In this document: in pieces, positions 1-8,388 of the stretch
Position numbering within the stretch: the stretch's first letter is position 1
Layout of the letters: every line of letters starts with the position of its first letter
Assembly (NCBI GenBank): GCA_025463515.1
Contig: JAODAQ010000027.1
Coordinates: 55,589-119,588 of the forward strand
Length of the DNA: 64,000 bases
Origin: Rhodoglobus sp.
GTDB lineage: Bacteria; Actinomycetota; Actinomycetes; Actinomycetales; Microbacteriaceae
Reading direction: 5' to 3'
Made by a program: the position numbers and the translations under genes
The notes under the pieces: model-generated
Databases searched by the model: none
Told to the model about the DNA's origin: nothing
Seen by the model: the letters and a program-made list of their open reading frames with translations, nothing else

Positions 1-1
1 G

Positions 2-586
2 CTCACCTTCCTCGACGGCGACGTCGCGGGAGACGACCTGCCGCCCTGGGCGCTCACGGATGCCCTGCTGGCGTCGGTCGCCCGCCTGGTCCGGCGGCTC
101 CACGAGGCATCCGCCGGCTACGTGCCCGTGGAGCCCTTCCCGCAGCAGTCCGTCGCACAGGACGAGTTCGAGCTCGTGAGCCACCTCGACGTCACGCCGC
201 AGAACACCGTGGTGCGCGGGGGAGAGGCGGTCGGCCTCGTCGACTTCGACCTCGCCGGCCCGACGACGCGGCTCATCGACTCGTTCAACACCGCGATGCA
301 CTGGGTGCCGCTGCGCGCGCCTGCCGACCTGCGCCACGACCTCGACCAGCTCGCGCGGTTGCGCGTGTTCGCGGACGCCTACGGCTGGACCGCCGAGGAG
401 CGGGCCGGACTCGCCGAGTTCGGCGCCCAGCGTGCGGACCTGAGCTACCGGCGCATGAAGCTGCGGGCCGAGACCCTCGGCGGCGGGTGGGAGCGGATGT
501 GGCGCGAGGGCGTGGGCGACCTCATCCGGCGGCGCGGGGAGTGGCTGCGCGCGAACGCGGAGGGGATCGCGCGCGCCCTCCGCTGA
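2..586 (+). CDS. Phosphotransferase family protein (aminoglycoside phosphotransferase/choline kinase fold), 5'-truncated
   Basis: The reading frame is open from the left edge, so the N-terminal part lies outside the window and about 194 codons remain. The catalytic-loop signature HLDVTPQN (from about base 182) has the His-x-Asp and downstream Asn of the APH kinase fold, followed by LVDFDLAG, whose DFD is the metal-binding motif. The family transfers ATP phosphate to small molecules such as aminoglycosides, choline or homoserine; the substrate cannot be told here. The upstream ATP-binding lobe is not visible. It ends 25 bases before a MarR gene on the same strand. Confidence 0.8.
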   Translation, partial: LTFLDGDVAGDDLPPWALTDALLASVARLVRRLHEASAGYVPVEPFPQQSVAQDEFELVSHLDVTPQNTVVRGGEAVGLVDFDLAGPTTRLIDSFNTAMHWVPLRAPADLRHDLDQLARLRVFADAYGWTAEERAGLAEFGAQRADLSYRRMKLRAETLGGGWERMWREGVGDLIRRRGEWLRANAEGIARALR

Positions 587-599
587 GTCGGGCCGCACG

Positions 600-605
600 T
601 AGGAT
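600..605 (+). promoter_or_regulatory. Candidate -10 box TAGGAT for a leaderless MarR gene
   Basis: TAGGAT ends 6 bases before the ATG at 612 and there is no Shine-Dalgarno sequence between. This matches the actinobacterial leaderless arrangement, in which transcription starts at or next to the start codon. The same arrangement recurs at many genes in this window. Confidence 0.5.
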
Positions 606-611
606 CGGCAG

Positions 612-1061
612 ATGACCGAGTGGCTGGACGACGCGCAGCAGGCGGCCTGGCGCAAGCTCATCGAGGTCGTCGAAGTGCTGCCCGGCGCGCTCGACTCGCA
701 GCTGCGCAGGGATGCCGAGCTCAGCCACTTCGACTACTTCACGCTCGCCATGCTCTCCGAGGCGCCGGGCCGAACGCTCCGGATGACGGCCCTCGCCGAG
801 CTCACGAACTCTTCCCTGCCGCGGCTCTCGCACGTGGCATCCCGCCTCGAGCAGCGCGGATACCTCGAACGGGCGCAGTGCCCCGACGACCGGCGCGCGA
901 CGGTCGCGACACTCACCGAGGCAGGCTGGCAGAAGGTCGTCGCGACCGCGCCCGGCCACGTCGGCACCGTGCGCGACCTGGTGTTCGCCGACCTGGACGC
1001 GTCGGATGTCGCCGACCTCGACCGCATCATGGCCAGAGTCCTGGGGCGCCTGAACCGGTAG
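612..1061 (+). CDS. MarR family winged-helix transcriptional regulator
   Basis: The 149-residue protein has normal MarR length. A central winged helix (roughly residues 45-105) contains a recognition-helix region around TNSSLPRLSHVASRLEQRGY and a wing with the family-typical CPDDRRATVATLTEAG (D-D-R-R-A in the beta-hairpin). Helices at both ends would form the dimer interface. MarR proteins usually repress neighbouring detoxification or efflux genes in response to small ligands; no obvious efflux gene is adjacent, so the target is unknown. The ATG at 612 is chosen because it begins the full N-terminal helix and has a leaderless-type -10 box upstream. Confidence 0.9.
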   Translation: MTEWLDDAQQAAWRKLIEVVEVLPGALDSQLRRDAELSHFDYFTLAMLSEAPGRTLRMTALAELTNSSLPRLSHVASRLEQRGYLERAQCPDDRRATVATLTEAGWQKVVATAPGHVGTVRDLVFADLDASDVADLDRIMARVLGRLNR

Positions 1062-1200
1062 CCGTCGAGCTTCCCGACGGAATTCACCGTGCGTTCGCCG
1101 GGACATGGGCGAAGGTTAGGCCTGTCGTATCCGGCGATGACGTCGAATACCCGTCACGGCACTTAGGCTGGTGTCTTCGTTCGGGAAGGTAAGCAGGTCA

Positions 1201-1899
1201 TTGATCAGAGTCATCAGCTACAACCTCCGCAAGAACCGCGCCATGAAGGAGCTCGTCGAGCTCGCGAAGACGCCGGGCCTCGACGCGCTGTGCCTTCAGG
1301 AGTGCATCGCGGCGGAGCTGCCCGCGGAGATCGGCGACCTGCACCTCGCTGATGCGACCAAGAGCAACCGCCTCGGCCTCGCCGTCTACTACCGCAAAGA
1401 CCGGTACGAGCAGGTGGCCAGCCAGTCGTTCGAGCTCAAGAAGTCGCTGCACGACCTGATCTTCTCGCCGACCCCGGAGCGCCTGGTGGGCGCCAAGCTC
1501 GTCGACCGTGAGACGGGCCACGAGCTGGTGCTCGCCTCCTTCCACGCGGCGCCGCTGACCGCCCTCAACTCCCTGCGCCGCAAGCAGATCAAGGCGGCCC
1601 ACGAACTCCTGCAGCAGCTCGGCAACGGCGTTCCGATCATCATGGTCGGCGACTACAACTACCCGCTCTTCCAGGACGGCCTCTCCGACAAGGTCGCGAA
1701 GACCGGCTACGACCTGACGCTGAGCGACCGCCGCACCTACACCGCGTACAAATTCTTCCGCGGGCACTTCGACTTCGTCACCTCGCAGGGCTTCACGATC
1801 GAGAACGTCGAGACCATGCCTCGCGGCTCGTCCGACCACATCCCGATCCTGGTCACCGCGGCCTACGGCACGCCCGTCGACAAGGATGCCGCGGCCTGA
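1201..1899 (+). CDS. Endonuclease/exonuclease/phosphatase (EEP) family protein
   Basis: The 232-residue protein has all EEP catalytic landmarks: ISYNLR near the N terminus, LCLQE with the metal-binding Glu, a conserved His in SFHAAP, GDYN (the Asp/Asn pair) and the C-terminal SSDHIP with the catalytic SDH. EEP enzymes hydrolyse phosphodiesters or phosphomonoesters (nuclease, inositol or sphingolipid phosphatase types); the substrate is unknown. A GTG at 1171 would add 10 residues, but a TAGGCT box at 1164-1169 places transcription start near 1176. The TTG at 1201, preceded by GGAAGG at 1184-1189, is therefore preferred. The next gene starts 2 bases after the stop. Confidence 0.82.
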   Translation: MIRVISYNLRKNRAMKELVELAKTPGLDALCLQECIAAELPAEIGDLHLADATKSNRLGLAVYYRKDRYEQVASQSFELKKSLHDLIFSPTPERLVGAKLVDRETGHELVLASFHAAPLTALNSLRRKQIKAAHELLQQLGNGVPIIMVGDYNYPLFQDGLSDKVAKTGYDLTLSDRRTYTAYKFFRGHFDFVTSQGFTIENVETMPRGSSDHIPILVTAAYGTPVDKDAAA

Positions 1900-1901
1900 G
1901 C

Positions 1902-2507
1902 ATGTCGGTCGCCCACGTCGTCCACCTGCTGCAGGAGTGGGGACCTGAGACCCCGCCGGAAGACCTCCGCCTCAGCGGCGCGATGAAGGCCTCGGCTCGG
2001 GCCCTCTTCGCAGCGCTGCTGGTCATCGAGAGCCTCGCCACCTGCTTCTTCGTGTGGGTGCTCTGGACCAGCGAGACCCCCGGCTGGTGGTTCTCCCTCC
2101 TGTTCACCGTGATCCTCCTCGGGATGAGCGTCGCCCTCTGGGCGGTCTATGTCTCAGCCATCGGCACCGGCAGGGAGCGCGCGCTCGCCCAGGCCCGCTG
2201 GACCGCGTCGCTGGGCAGCGTCCGGCTGACCACGGGCACAGTCGCCGCCCGCGACGTGTCGACCATCGAAGACGGCTCCGTGAGCAGATTCGAGCTCACA
2301 GTCGATGCGGATGACTCGCTCCTGGCCACCTGGCAGCGCCGTACGAGCTCGGCCCGGATGCTGCTGCAGACCCAGGTTCCCGGCGTCGGTGCTGCGGTCC
2401 GCGTGTGGCGATCGCCCGGCGCCCCCGCGGACTTCCCGCTCGTGATCGAGGCCCTCGACCCGAGCGTCGTGCCCGGTAGCACACGGCTTGACAAGTACGC
2501 CAGCTGA
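1902..2507 (+). CDS. Hypothetical protein with two transmembrane helices
   Basis: The 201-residue protein is of unrecognised family. Two hydrophobic segments (about residues 32-54 and 61-84) form a hairpin in the membrane. The remaining 115 residues are soluble and beta-rich in character, with an acidic patch (VDADDS). It starts 2 bases after the EEP gene, suggesting co-transcription. No catalytic motif or signal peptide is visible. The topology would fit a small membrane-anchored accessory protein, but function cannot be assigned. Confidence 0.6.
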   Translation: MSVAHVVHLLQEWGPETPPEDLRLSGAMKASARALFAALLVIESLATCFFVWVLWTSETPGWWFSLLFTVILLGMSVALWAVYVSAIGTGRERALAQARWTASLGSVRLTTGTVAARDVSTIEDGSVSRFELTVDADDSLLATWQRRTSSARMLLQTQVPGVGAAVRVWRSPGAPADFPLVIEALDPSVVPGSTRLDKYAS

Positions 2508-2555
2508 GAGCCTTCTCCACAGGTCCGACCCGGCTGTCTTCTTTCTTACCGTGAG

Positions 2556-2570
2556 TCGTAAGAATTACGA
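2556..2570. promoter_or_regulatory. Inverted repeat, candidate VapB operator
   Basis: TCGTAA-GAA-TTACGA is a perfect 6-bp inverted repeat with a 3-base spacer, 7 bases upstream of the vapB ATG. VapBC complexes usually bind palindromes overlapping their own promoter, so this is the natural autoregulatory site; binding is inferred. Confidence 0.5.
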
Positions 2571-2577
2571 TGTGAAC

Positions 2578-2820
2578 ATGCGCATCACTTCCAAGGGCCA
2601 GGTCACCATCCCTCGCGCGATCCGAGAGCGCTACGGATTCATGCCTGAGACCGATGTCGAGTTCGTCGAGCAAGACGGCTGGATCGGCATCCAGCGAACA
2701 GACTCGAGCAAGCCGCACGCCATCGACGAGGTGATCGCGAACCTGACAGGGTCGGGGTCAGGCGCCCTCACCACTGACGAGATCATGGAACTGACCCGAA
2801 GCTACTCCGACGATGCTTGA
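2578..2820 (+). CDS. vapB: AbrB-type antitoxin (VapB-like)
   Basis: The 80-residue protein begins with the swapped-hairpin AbrB/SpoVT DNA-binding motif MRITSKGQVTIPRAIRERYG, typical of type II antitoxins. The acidic, probably disordered C terminus (around TDEIMELTRSYSDDA) would neutralise the toxin. The ATG at 2578 is chosen because the AbrB fold begins exactly there; an in-frame upstream start at 2488 would add 30 unrelated residues and run through the operator palindrome. It overlaps the toxin gene by 8 bases, giving translational coupling. Confidence 0.88.
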   Translation: MRITSKGQVTIPRAIRERYGFMPETDVEFVEQDGWIGIQRTDSSKPHAIDEVIANLTGSGSGALTTDEIMELTRSYSDDA

Positions 2821-3226
2821 GTCGGGCGGCTATCTCGTTGACTCGAATGTTCTGCTCGACATCGTCACCGAGGATTCGAACTGGTTCACGTGGTCGTCGT
2901 CGGCGCTTGCAGACGCGGCACGACGGTCGCCCCTCTTCATCAATCCGCTGATCTACTCGGAAGTCTCGACCAGGTTCCGCGACATCGACGCGCTCGACCG
3001 GTTGTTGCCACCCCGCGTACTGAGGCGCGCAACACTGCCGTACCCGGCCGGCTTCCTCGCGGGCAAGGCGTTCGAGGCCTACCGACGGCGTGGAGGGCAG
3101 CGCAGGTCGCCTCTTCCTGACTTCTACATCGGTGCCCACGCAGTCGTCTCCGGCCTGACACTGCTCACGAGGGACGCGCGGCGCTACGCCACGTACTTCC
3201 CGACAATTCGGCTGCGGACTCCCTGA
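2813..3226 (+). CDS. vapC: PIN-domain ribonuclease toxin (VapC-like)
   Basis: The 137-residue PIN domain protein has the four expected acidic metal ligands: Asp10 (VDSN), Glu50 (YSEV), Asp104 (PDFY) and Asp122 (TRDARRY). VapC toxins cleave RNA, commonly tRNA or rRNA, when released from the antitoxin. A tRNA-Leu gene lies directly downstream on the opposite strand; that may be coincidence. The ATG overlaps the antitoxin stop, the classic toxin-antitoxin arrangement. All catalytic residues are present, so the module looks intact. Confidence 0.9.
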   Translation: MLESGGYLVDSNVLLDIVTEDSNWFTWSSSALADAARRSPLFINPLIYSEVSTRFRDIDALDRLLPPRVLRRATLPYPAGFLAGKAFEAYRRRGGQRRSPLPDFYIGAHAVVSGLTLLTRDARRYATYFPTIRLRTP

Positions 3227-3278
3227 GACCCAACTCCCAATCGGTGCCGCCTGCAGAGCGCCGATTGATCGACGGCCT

Positions 3279-3316
3279 GGTTTCGATACGGCCGCGGGCG
3301 GCCTACTCAACCCACC
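3279..3316. repeat. REP-like palindromic repeat, single unit (locus 1)
   Basis: The unit runs from GGTTTCGATACG through an internal hairpin (GGCCGC/GCGGCC type) to CTACTCAACC. The same outer ends recur at 8313, 18043, 36975, 50682 and 51146. It lies between vapC and the terminator of tRNA-Leu. Confidence 0.85.
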
Positions 3317-3320
3317 GTTT

Positions 3321-3362
3321 AAACGAAAGAAGACGCCCTCGTAAGAGCGTCTTCATTCGTTT
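3321..3362 (-). terminator. Terminator of tRNA-Leu
   Basis: An 8-bp stem GAAGACGC/GCGTCTTC with a 10-base loop is extended by AAACGAA/TTCGTTT arms, so on the minus strand it ends in an A/T-rich arm. It begins 2 bases beyond the tRNA 3' end, as expected for its terminator. Confidence 0.8.
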
Positions 3363-3363
3363 G

Positions 3364-3448
3364 TGCGCGAAGGGGGACTTGAACCCCCACGCCCTATACG
3401 GGCACTAGCACCTCAAGCTAGCGCGTCTGCCATTTCCGCCATCCGCGC
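3364..3448 (-). tRNA. tRNA-Leu (anticodon GAG)
   Basis: Read on the minus strand, the 7-bp acceptor stem pairs GCGCGGA with TTCGCGC. The D-arm, an anticodon arm CTAGC-TTGAGGT-GCTAG giving anticodon GAG (reads CUC), a long class II variable arm and the T-arm GGGGG-TTCAAGT-CCCCC all form. The 85-nt length and variable arm are diagnostic of tRNA-Leu. The discriminator base is A; CCA is not encoded. CUC is a heavily used Leu codon in this genome. Confidence 0.97.
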
Positions 3449-3510
3449 GCAGTGGATTTCCTTCGCAGGAGCACCGAGGTAAGAGAATAGCACGCTGATA
3501 GCGTGGTCGA

Positions 3511-4815
3511 ATGACGCAGCCCGAAGACCTCGAAGAGACTGCCCGCATCGCCCGCGATCTGATCCGGTTCGATACCACGAACTACGGGGAGGGGAACTCG
3601 AACGGCGAGACCGAGGCCGCCGAGTATCTCGGCGCGCTCCTCGAGGGCATGGGCCTGAAGACGGAGTATGTGGATGCCGCGCCCGGCCGCACGAGCGTCA
3701 TCACCCGCATCGAGGGTGCCGATAGGGCCAAGCCCGCGCTCGTCATCCACGGCCACACGGACGTCGTGCCTGCCGATCCCGCGAACTGGAGTGTCGACCC
3801 CTTCGGCGGCGTGGTGAAGGACGGGCTCCTCTGGGGCCGGGGCGCCGTTGACATGAAGAACATGGACGCCATGGTCATCACCGCCCTCCAAGACATCCTG
3901 GGCGGGGGAGGGCAGCCGCAGCGCGACCTCATCGTCGCGTTCTTCTCGGACGAGGAGAACGGCGGCGTGTTCGGCGCCCACCACATCGTGGACACGCGGC
4001 CCGAGCTGTTCGCGGGGGCGACGGAGGCGATCAGCGAGGTTGGCGGCTACTCGGTCCACCTGAACGGGCGGCGCTCGTACCTGCTGCAGACCGGCGAGAA
4101 GGCCCTGGTCTGGATCAAGCTCGTGGCGCGGGGGACCGCCGCGCACGGCAGCCGCGTCATCCGGAACAATGCCGTCACGAAGCTCGCCCGCGCGGTCGCG
4201 ACGATCGGCGAGCAGGAGTGGCCGGTGCAGCTCACCGCCACCACCGAGCAGCTCGTCGCCGAGATCGCGGAGCTGATGGGCCTCGACGCGCAGCGCACCG
4301 GACCGGATGAGATCGTGCTGAGTACCGGCTCAGCGGCCGGGTTCATCCAGGCGACGCTGCGCACCACGACCAACCCGACCCTGCTGAAGGCGGGCTACAA
4401 GCACAACGTGATTCCGGATGTTGCGGAGGCGCTCATCGACATCCGCACCCTCCCGGGCGACGAGGATGCCGTGCTCGAGCGCGTCCGCGAGCTCGTGGGC
4501 GACGACATCGAGATCGTCGTGCTGCACCGCGATGTCGGTCTCGAGAACACGTTCGACGGGCCGCTCGTCGACGCCATGGTCGGAGCGCTCACGACGGCCG
4601 ACCCGGGTGCGCCCGTGCTGCCGTACCTGCTCTCCGGGGGCACCGACAACAAGGCCCTGTCGAAGCTCGGCATCACCGGCTACGGCTTCGCGCCGCTCCA
4701 GCTGCCCCCCGACCTCGACTTTCCCGGCATGTTCCACGGCGTTGACGAAAGGGTGCCGCTCGACGCATTAGTCTTTGGCAGGCGGGTTCTCGGAGACCTG
4801 CTCGCGAACTACTGA
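3511..4815 (+). CDS. M20 family metallopeptidase/deacylase
   Basis: The 434-residue cytosolic enzyme of the M20 family (ArgE/DapE/carboxypeptidase G2-like) hydrolyses N-acyl amino acids or dipeptides with two zinc ions. Zinc-site residues are visible: GHTD (His82, catalytic Asp84), GAVDMK (bridging Asp114), SDEEN (catalytic Glu148 and ligand Glu149) and a His in the late MFHGVDE segment. A dimerisation lid occupies the middle third. Length is normal. A TAGCGT box lies 5-6 bases before the ATG, suggesting a leaderless transcript. uppP follows after 11 bases. The exact substrate cannot be inferred. Confidence 0.9.
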   Translation: MTQPEDLEETARIARDLIRFDTTNYGEGNSNGETEAAEYLGALLEGMGLKTEYVDAAPGRTSVITRIEGADRAKPALVIHGHTDVVPADPANWSVDPFGGVVKDGLLWGRGAVDMKNMDAMVITALQDILGGGGQPQRDLIVAFFSDEENGGVFGAHHIVDTRPELFAGATEAISEVGGYSVHLNGRRSYLLQTGEKALVWIKLVARGTAAHGSRVIRNNAVTKLARAVATIGEQEWPVQLTATTEQLVAEIAELMGLDAQRTGPDEIVLSTGSAAGFIQATLRTTTNPTLLKAGYKHNVIPDVAEALIDIRTLPGDEDAVLERVRELVGDDIEIVVLHRDVGLENTFDGPLVDAMVGALTTADPGAPVLPYLLSGGTDNKALSKLGITGYGFAPLQLPPDLDFPGMFHGVDERVPLDALVFGRRVLGDLLANY

Positions 4816-4826
4816 CGGAGGGCCGC

Positions 4827-5678
4827 ATGGGCTTCATCGAGGCGATCATCCTCGGTCTTATCCAAGGCCTTACGGAGTTCCTGCCGATCTCGTCGAGCGC
4901 CCATCTGCGCATCGCGGGGACGTTCCTGCCGGGCGCGGTCGACCCGGGCGCGACCTTCACGGCGATCACGCAGATCGGCACGGAGCTCGCCGTCATCCTG
5001 TACTTCCGCAAGGACATCGCGCGCATCATCGGCCGCTGGTTCCGCCACTTCGGCACGAGCAAGGGCTCGCACGCGGTGGCCATCCCCAAGGACGACCCGG
5101 ACGTGCGCCTGGGCTGGCTCATCATCATCGGCACGATCCCGATCGTGATCGTGGGGTTCCTCCTGCAGGACACGATCCGCAGCACCTTCCGCTCGCTGTG
5201 GCTCATCGCGATCGTGCTGATCGTGTTCGGCGTCATCCTTGGTCTGGCCGACTACTTCGGCCGCAAGGTGAAGCCGCTCGAGCAGCTGACCTTCCGCGAC
5301 GGCATCCTCATCGGCCTCGCGCAGATCCTCTCGCTCGTGCCGGGCGTCTCGCGCTCGGGCGCGACGATGTCCGCGGGCCTGGGCCTCGGCTACACCCGGC
5401 CGGCAGCGGCACGGTACGGCTTCCTGCTCGCGATCCCCGCGGTGTTCGGCAGCGGGCTGTACGAGCTCGTGCACAGCTTCGGAGAGCCCGAGGGCGCCTA
5501 CGGCTACCCCGAGACCCTGCTCGCCACGGTCGTCGCGTTCGGCGTGGGCTACGCCGTCATCGCCTTCCTGATGCGCTACATCGAGAAGCGGTCGTTCCTG
5601 CCGTTCGTCATCTACCGCATCCTCCTGGGTGTCGCGCTCATCGTGCTGCTGTCGCTGGGGATCATCCAGCCGCTCTAG
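4827..5678 (+). CDS. uppP: Undecaprenyl-diphosphatase UppP (BacA)
   Basis: The 283-residue multi-pass membrane protein dephosphorylates undecaprenyl diphosphate to recycle the carrier for peptidoglycan and other cell-wall polymers, and confers bacitracin tolerance. Both signatures are present: QGLTEFLPISSSAH near the N terminus (the E/Q-rich motif) and PGVSRSGATMS in the middle (the PGxSRSxxT motif with the catalytic Ser/Arg). About eight hydrophobic helices are visible. A GGAGGG Shine-Dalgarno precedes the ATG. It is separated by 11 bases from the M20 gene and is probably co-transcribed with it. Confidence 0.95.
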   Translation: MGFIEAIILGLIQGLTEFLPISSSAHLRIAGTFLPGAVDPGATFTAITQIGTELAVILYFRKDIARIIGRWFRHFGTSKGSHAVAIPKDDPDVRLGWLIIIGTIPIVIVGFLLQDTIRSTFRSLWLIAIVLIVFGVILGLADYFGRKVKPLEQLTFRDGILIGLAQILSLVPGVSRSGATMSAGLGLGYTRPAAARYGFLLAIPAVFGSGLYELVHSFGEPEGAYGYPETLLATVVAFGVGYAVIAFLMRYIEKRSFLPFVIYRILLGVALIVLLSLGIIQPL

Positions 5679-5681
5679 GAA

Positions 5682-5687
5682 TAGGGT
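5682..5687 (+). promoter_or_regulatory. Candidate -10 box TAGGGT, leaderless GAF-ANTAR gene
   Basis: TAGGGT ends 6 bases before the ATG at 5694 with no convincing Shine-Dalgarno between. It implies that the GAF-ANTAR pair and mshC can be transcribed independently of uppP. Confidence 0.45.
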
Positions 5688-5693
5688 GAGAGT

Positions 5694-6392
5694 ATGTCCA
5701 TCCGGCGCGCGTTCTCCGACGCCCGCGGGGAGATCCTCGAGGCCCAGGGCAGCGAGCTCGCCGCACCTTTCGTCGCGGCCTTCCCTGTTGACGGAGCGTC
5801 GGTCTCCGTCCTCGCCGGCCCCGTGTCGGGCCTCACAGTCGCCGCCAGCGACGACGTCGCGAACCGCCTCGACGAGCTGCAGTTCGACCTCGGCGAGGGG
5901 CCGTGCTGGACGGCTCTCGCGCACCGGCTGCCGGTCCTCATGGATGCCCGCGCGCAGAACGCCGACTGGCCGATGTTCCGCGAGGCGGTGGCCTCCGATG
6001 CCATCGCCGGGCGGGTGAGAACGATGTTCGCGTTCCCGCTCGCGATCGGCGCCCTCGACATCGGCGCCATCGACCTCTACAGCGGGGACAGCTCCCCGCT
6101 CTCGCCCGAGCTCGTGTCCGAGGCATCCTCTCTCGCAGACATCGCGGCCTGGCGGGTGCTGCGCACGATCCTGAACGACCACACCCAGGGCTACGACTCG
6201 GAGTCGATCGGGTACTCCCGCCGCGAGGTGCACCAGGCGACGGGCATGATCATCGTGCAGCTGGGGGTCACGCCGGAGGACGCGGAGCTGCTGTTGCGCG
6301 CCCACGCCTTCGCCGGCAGCCGGACCGTGCGCGACGTGGCCAAGGATGTCGTCGAGCGCCGGCTCGACTTCGCGACCAGGGGGACCGACTGA
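5694..6392 (+). CDS. GAF-ANTAR domain protein (RNA-binding antiterminator type), first of a pair
   Basis: The 232-residue protein has an N-terminal GAF sensor (about residues 20-150, with LGEGPCWTAL and a following DARAQNADWPMF segment) and a C-terminal ANTAR domain (about 165-225: REVHQATGMIIVQLGVTPED...TVRDVAKDVV). ANTAR helices bind paired hexaloop hairpins in mRNA and prevent termination. The GAF ligand is unknown. It overlaps the next GAF-ANTAR gene by one base (TGATG), so the two paralogues are probably co-translated and may heterodimerise. Start chosen for its leaderless box and the full GAF domain. Confidence 0.85.
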   Translation: MSIRRAFSDARGEILEAQGSELAAPFVAAFPVDGASVSVLAGPVSGLTVAASDDVANRLDELQFDLGEGPCWTALAHRLPVLMDARAQNADWPMFREAVASDAIAGRVRTMFAFPLAIGALDIGAIDLYSGDSSPLSPELVSEASSLADIAAWRVLRTILNDHTQGYDSESIGYSRREVHQATGMIIVQLGVTPEDAELLLRAHAFAGSRTVRDVAKDVVERRLDFATRGTD

Positions 6393-7105
6393 TGACCGAG
6401 ACGCCGCGGGAGTACGAGCTCGCCCGCGCGTTCGTGAGCCTCGCCGACACCCTCGTCGCCGACTACGACGTCGTCGACCTGCTCCAGAACCTCGTCGACA
6501 CGAGCGTCTCCCTGCTGCGCAGCAGCGCGGGCGGCCTACTGCTCTCCGACAAGTTCGGCGTGCTCACCCTCGTCGCGTCCACCAGCGAGGAGACGAGCCT
6601 CGTCGAGCTCCTGCAGCTCGAGAGCGGCCAGGGGCCGTGCGTGGAGGCGTTCCGGTCGGGAGAGGTCGTGGAGATCGGCGACATCGAATCGGCTGGGGAC
6701 GCCTGGCCCGACTTCCGCGATGCGGCGCTCGCCCAGGGCTTCCTCTCCGTGCTCGCGGTTCCGATGCGACTGCGCGAAGACACGATCGGAACACTCAACC
6801 TGTTCCGCAGCACGAGCGGCGCGATGGATCCGGCCGACGTCGCCATCGCCCGGGGCCTCGCCGACATCGCGACCATCGGCATCATGCACGAGCGGGCGGT
6901 GCGCGAGAGCGACCTCGCGCGCGAGCAGCTGCAGCACGCGCTCAGCAGCCGAGTCGTCATCGAGCAGGCAAAGGGCGTCATCGCGCAGCAGCACGCCGTG
7001 AACATGGATGACGCGTTCCGCACGCTGCGCGAGTACTCCCGCAACAACAACGTCGCGCTCCGCGATGTGGCCGACCTCGTCGTGCGCCGCTCGCTGTCGC
7101 TGTGA
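6392..7105 (+). CDS. GAF-ANTAR domain protein, second of a pair
   Basis: The 237-residue paralogue of the preceding gene has a GAF domain (about residues 20-160, with [16 protein letters not shown]) and a C-terminal ANTAR domain ([20 protein letters not shown]...[11 protein letters not shown]), closer to the ANTAR consensus than the first copy. It shares one base with the upstream stop, and its own stop overlaps the mshC GTG (GTGA), so synthesis is coupled to the mycothiol ligase. Role inferred: RNA-level antitermination in response to a GAF-bound signal. Confidence 0.87.
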   Translation: MTETPREYELARAFVSLADTLVADYDVVDLLQNLVDTSVSLLRSSAGGLLLSDKFGVLTLVASTSEETSLVELLQLESGQGPCVEAFRSGEVVEIGDIESAGDAWPDFRDAALAQGFLSVLAVPMRLREDTIGTLNLFRSTSGAMDPADVAIARGLADIATIGIMHERAVRESDLAREQLQHALSSRVVIEQAKGVIAQQHAVNMDDAFRTLREYSRNNNVALRDVADLVVRRSLSL

Positions 7106-8322
7106 GGTCCTGGAACGGTCCCGAGGTGCCGCGCCTCCCCGGCCACGGCCCGCTGCCGCGACTCTGGGACACACCGTCGCGGTCCCTCGTCGAGGCGCGC
7201 CCGCTCGCCATCGCGAACCTCTACGTGTGCGGCATCACCCCCTACGACGCGACCCACCTCGGCCACGCCGCGACCTACCTCGCCTACGACACGCTCGTGC
7301 GGCTCTGGCGCGATGCCGGCTACGACGTGACCTACGTGCAGAACGTGACCGACGTCGACGACCCGCTCCTCGAGCGCGCGACGGCCACCGGGGTCGACTG
7401 GCGCGATCTCGCCGCCTCGCAGATCGAGCTGTTCCGTGGCGACATGCAGAGCCTCGGGATCATCCCGCCCGACCACTACCTCGCCGTGACTGAGCTGATC
7501 CCGTCGATCGTCGGAGCCGTGGAGCGCCTGGTCGAGAGCGGCATCGCCTACACCGTCGGCACGGATGTCTACTTCGACAGTGCTGCGGCGGCAGCGGCAT
7601 CCCCGTGGCATCTGGGCCAGGAGAGCCGACTCGACCGCGACACCATGCTCGTCCTCTCCGCCGAGCGCGGCGGTGACCCGGGCACCCCCGGCAAGCGCGA
7701 CCCGCTCGACCCTGTGCTCTGGCGCGGCGAACGCCCGGGGGAGCCCAGCTGGCCCGGCGGCGACCTCGGCCAGGGCAGACCCGGCTGGCACATCGAGTGC
7801 TCGGTGATCGCGCAGGACTTCATGGATGTGCCGCTGACCGTGCAGGGCGGCGGGCACGACCTCGTCTTCCCGCACCACGAGTTCACGGCGGGCCACACCG
7901 CCGCCCTGACCGGGAGGGACCACGCGGCGCTCTACTCCCACGCCGGGCTCGTCGCCTACCGCGGCGAGAAGATGAGCAAGTCGCTCGGCAACCTCGTGCT
8001 CGTGTCACAGCTCACCGGCGCAGGAGTCGACCCCCGCGCCATCCGGCTCGCCCTTCTCGCCCAGCACTACCGGTCGGACTGGGAGTGGACGGACGCCGTG
8101 CTCGACGCCGGCATCGCGCGCCTGCACGCGTGGGCAGAATGGGCGTCGCGGCCGAGTGCGGGCACGCCCCTGCTGACGGACCTGCGGGATGCCCTCGCAC
8201 GCGACCTCGACGCTCCTGCCGCCCTTGCCGTCGTCGACGCGGCAGTGCTCGCGGGCGCGGGCCCAGCGACCGGAGACCTAGCCGCGATCCAGGCCCTGCT
8301 GGGAGTCAGGCTGGTTGAGTAG
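7102..8322 (+). CDS. mshC: Cysteine:glucosaminyl-inositol ligase MshC (mycothiol synthesis)
   Basis: The 406-residue class I synthetase paralogue of CysRS uses ATP to join cysteine to GlcN-Ins, the penultimate step of mycothiol synthesis. [14 protein letters not shown] carries the zinc-binding Cys and the HxGH ATP motif, [10 protein letters not shown] and FPHHE supply further zinc ligands, and EKMSKSLGN is the KMSKS loop. Unlike CysRS, the protein ends soon after the catalytic core. The last residues Val-Glu and the TAG stop are supplied by a REP-like repeat (GTTGAGTAG at 8314-8322). GTG start overlaps the upstream ANTAR stop. Confidence 0.95.
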   Translation: MRSWNGPEVPRLPGHGPLPRLWDTPSRSLVEARPLAIANLYVCGITPYDATHLGHAATYLAYDTLVRLWRDAGYDVTYVQNVTDVDDPLLERATATGVDWRDLAASQIELFRGDMQSLGIIPPDHYLAVTELIPSIVGAVERLVESGIAYTVGTDVYFDSAAAAAASPWHLGQESRLDRDTMLVLSAERGGDPGTPGKRDPLDPVLWRGERPGEPSWPGGDLGQGRPGWHIECSVIAQDFMDVPLTVQGGGHDLVFPHHEFTAGHTAALTGRDHAALYSHAGLVAYRGEKMSKSLGNLVLVSQLTGAGVDPRAIRLALLAQHYRSDWEWTDAVLDAGIARLHAWAEWASRPSAGTPLLTDLRDALARDLDAPAALAVVDAAVLAGAGPATGDLAAIQALLGVRLVE

Positions 8323-8384
8323 GCCCCCGAGGGCCGTATCGAAACCAAGGCTTCGATACGGGCGCCTGAGCGCCCTACCCGACC
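8313..8384. repeat. REP-like palindromic repeat, inverted pair (locus 2)
   Basis: Two units lie head to head: 8313-8346 (GGTTGAGTAGG to CGTATCGAAACC) and 8349-8384 (cTTCGATACG to ACCCGACC). Internal stems are GGCCC/GGGCC in the first and GGGCGC/GCGCCC in the second: different in sequence but each self-complementary. The first unit contains the mshC stop codon; PAC2 ends 5 bases beyond the second. Confidence 0.85.
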
Positions 8385-8388
8385 CGCT

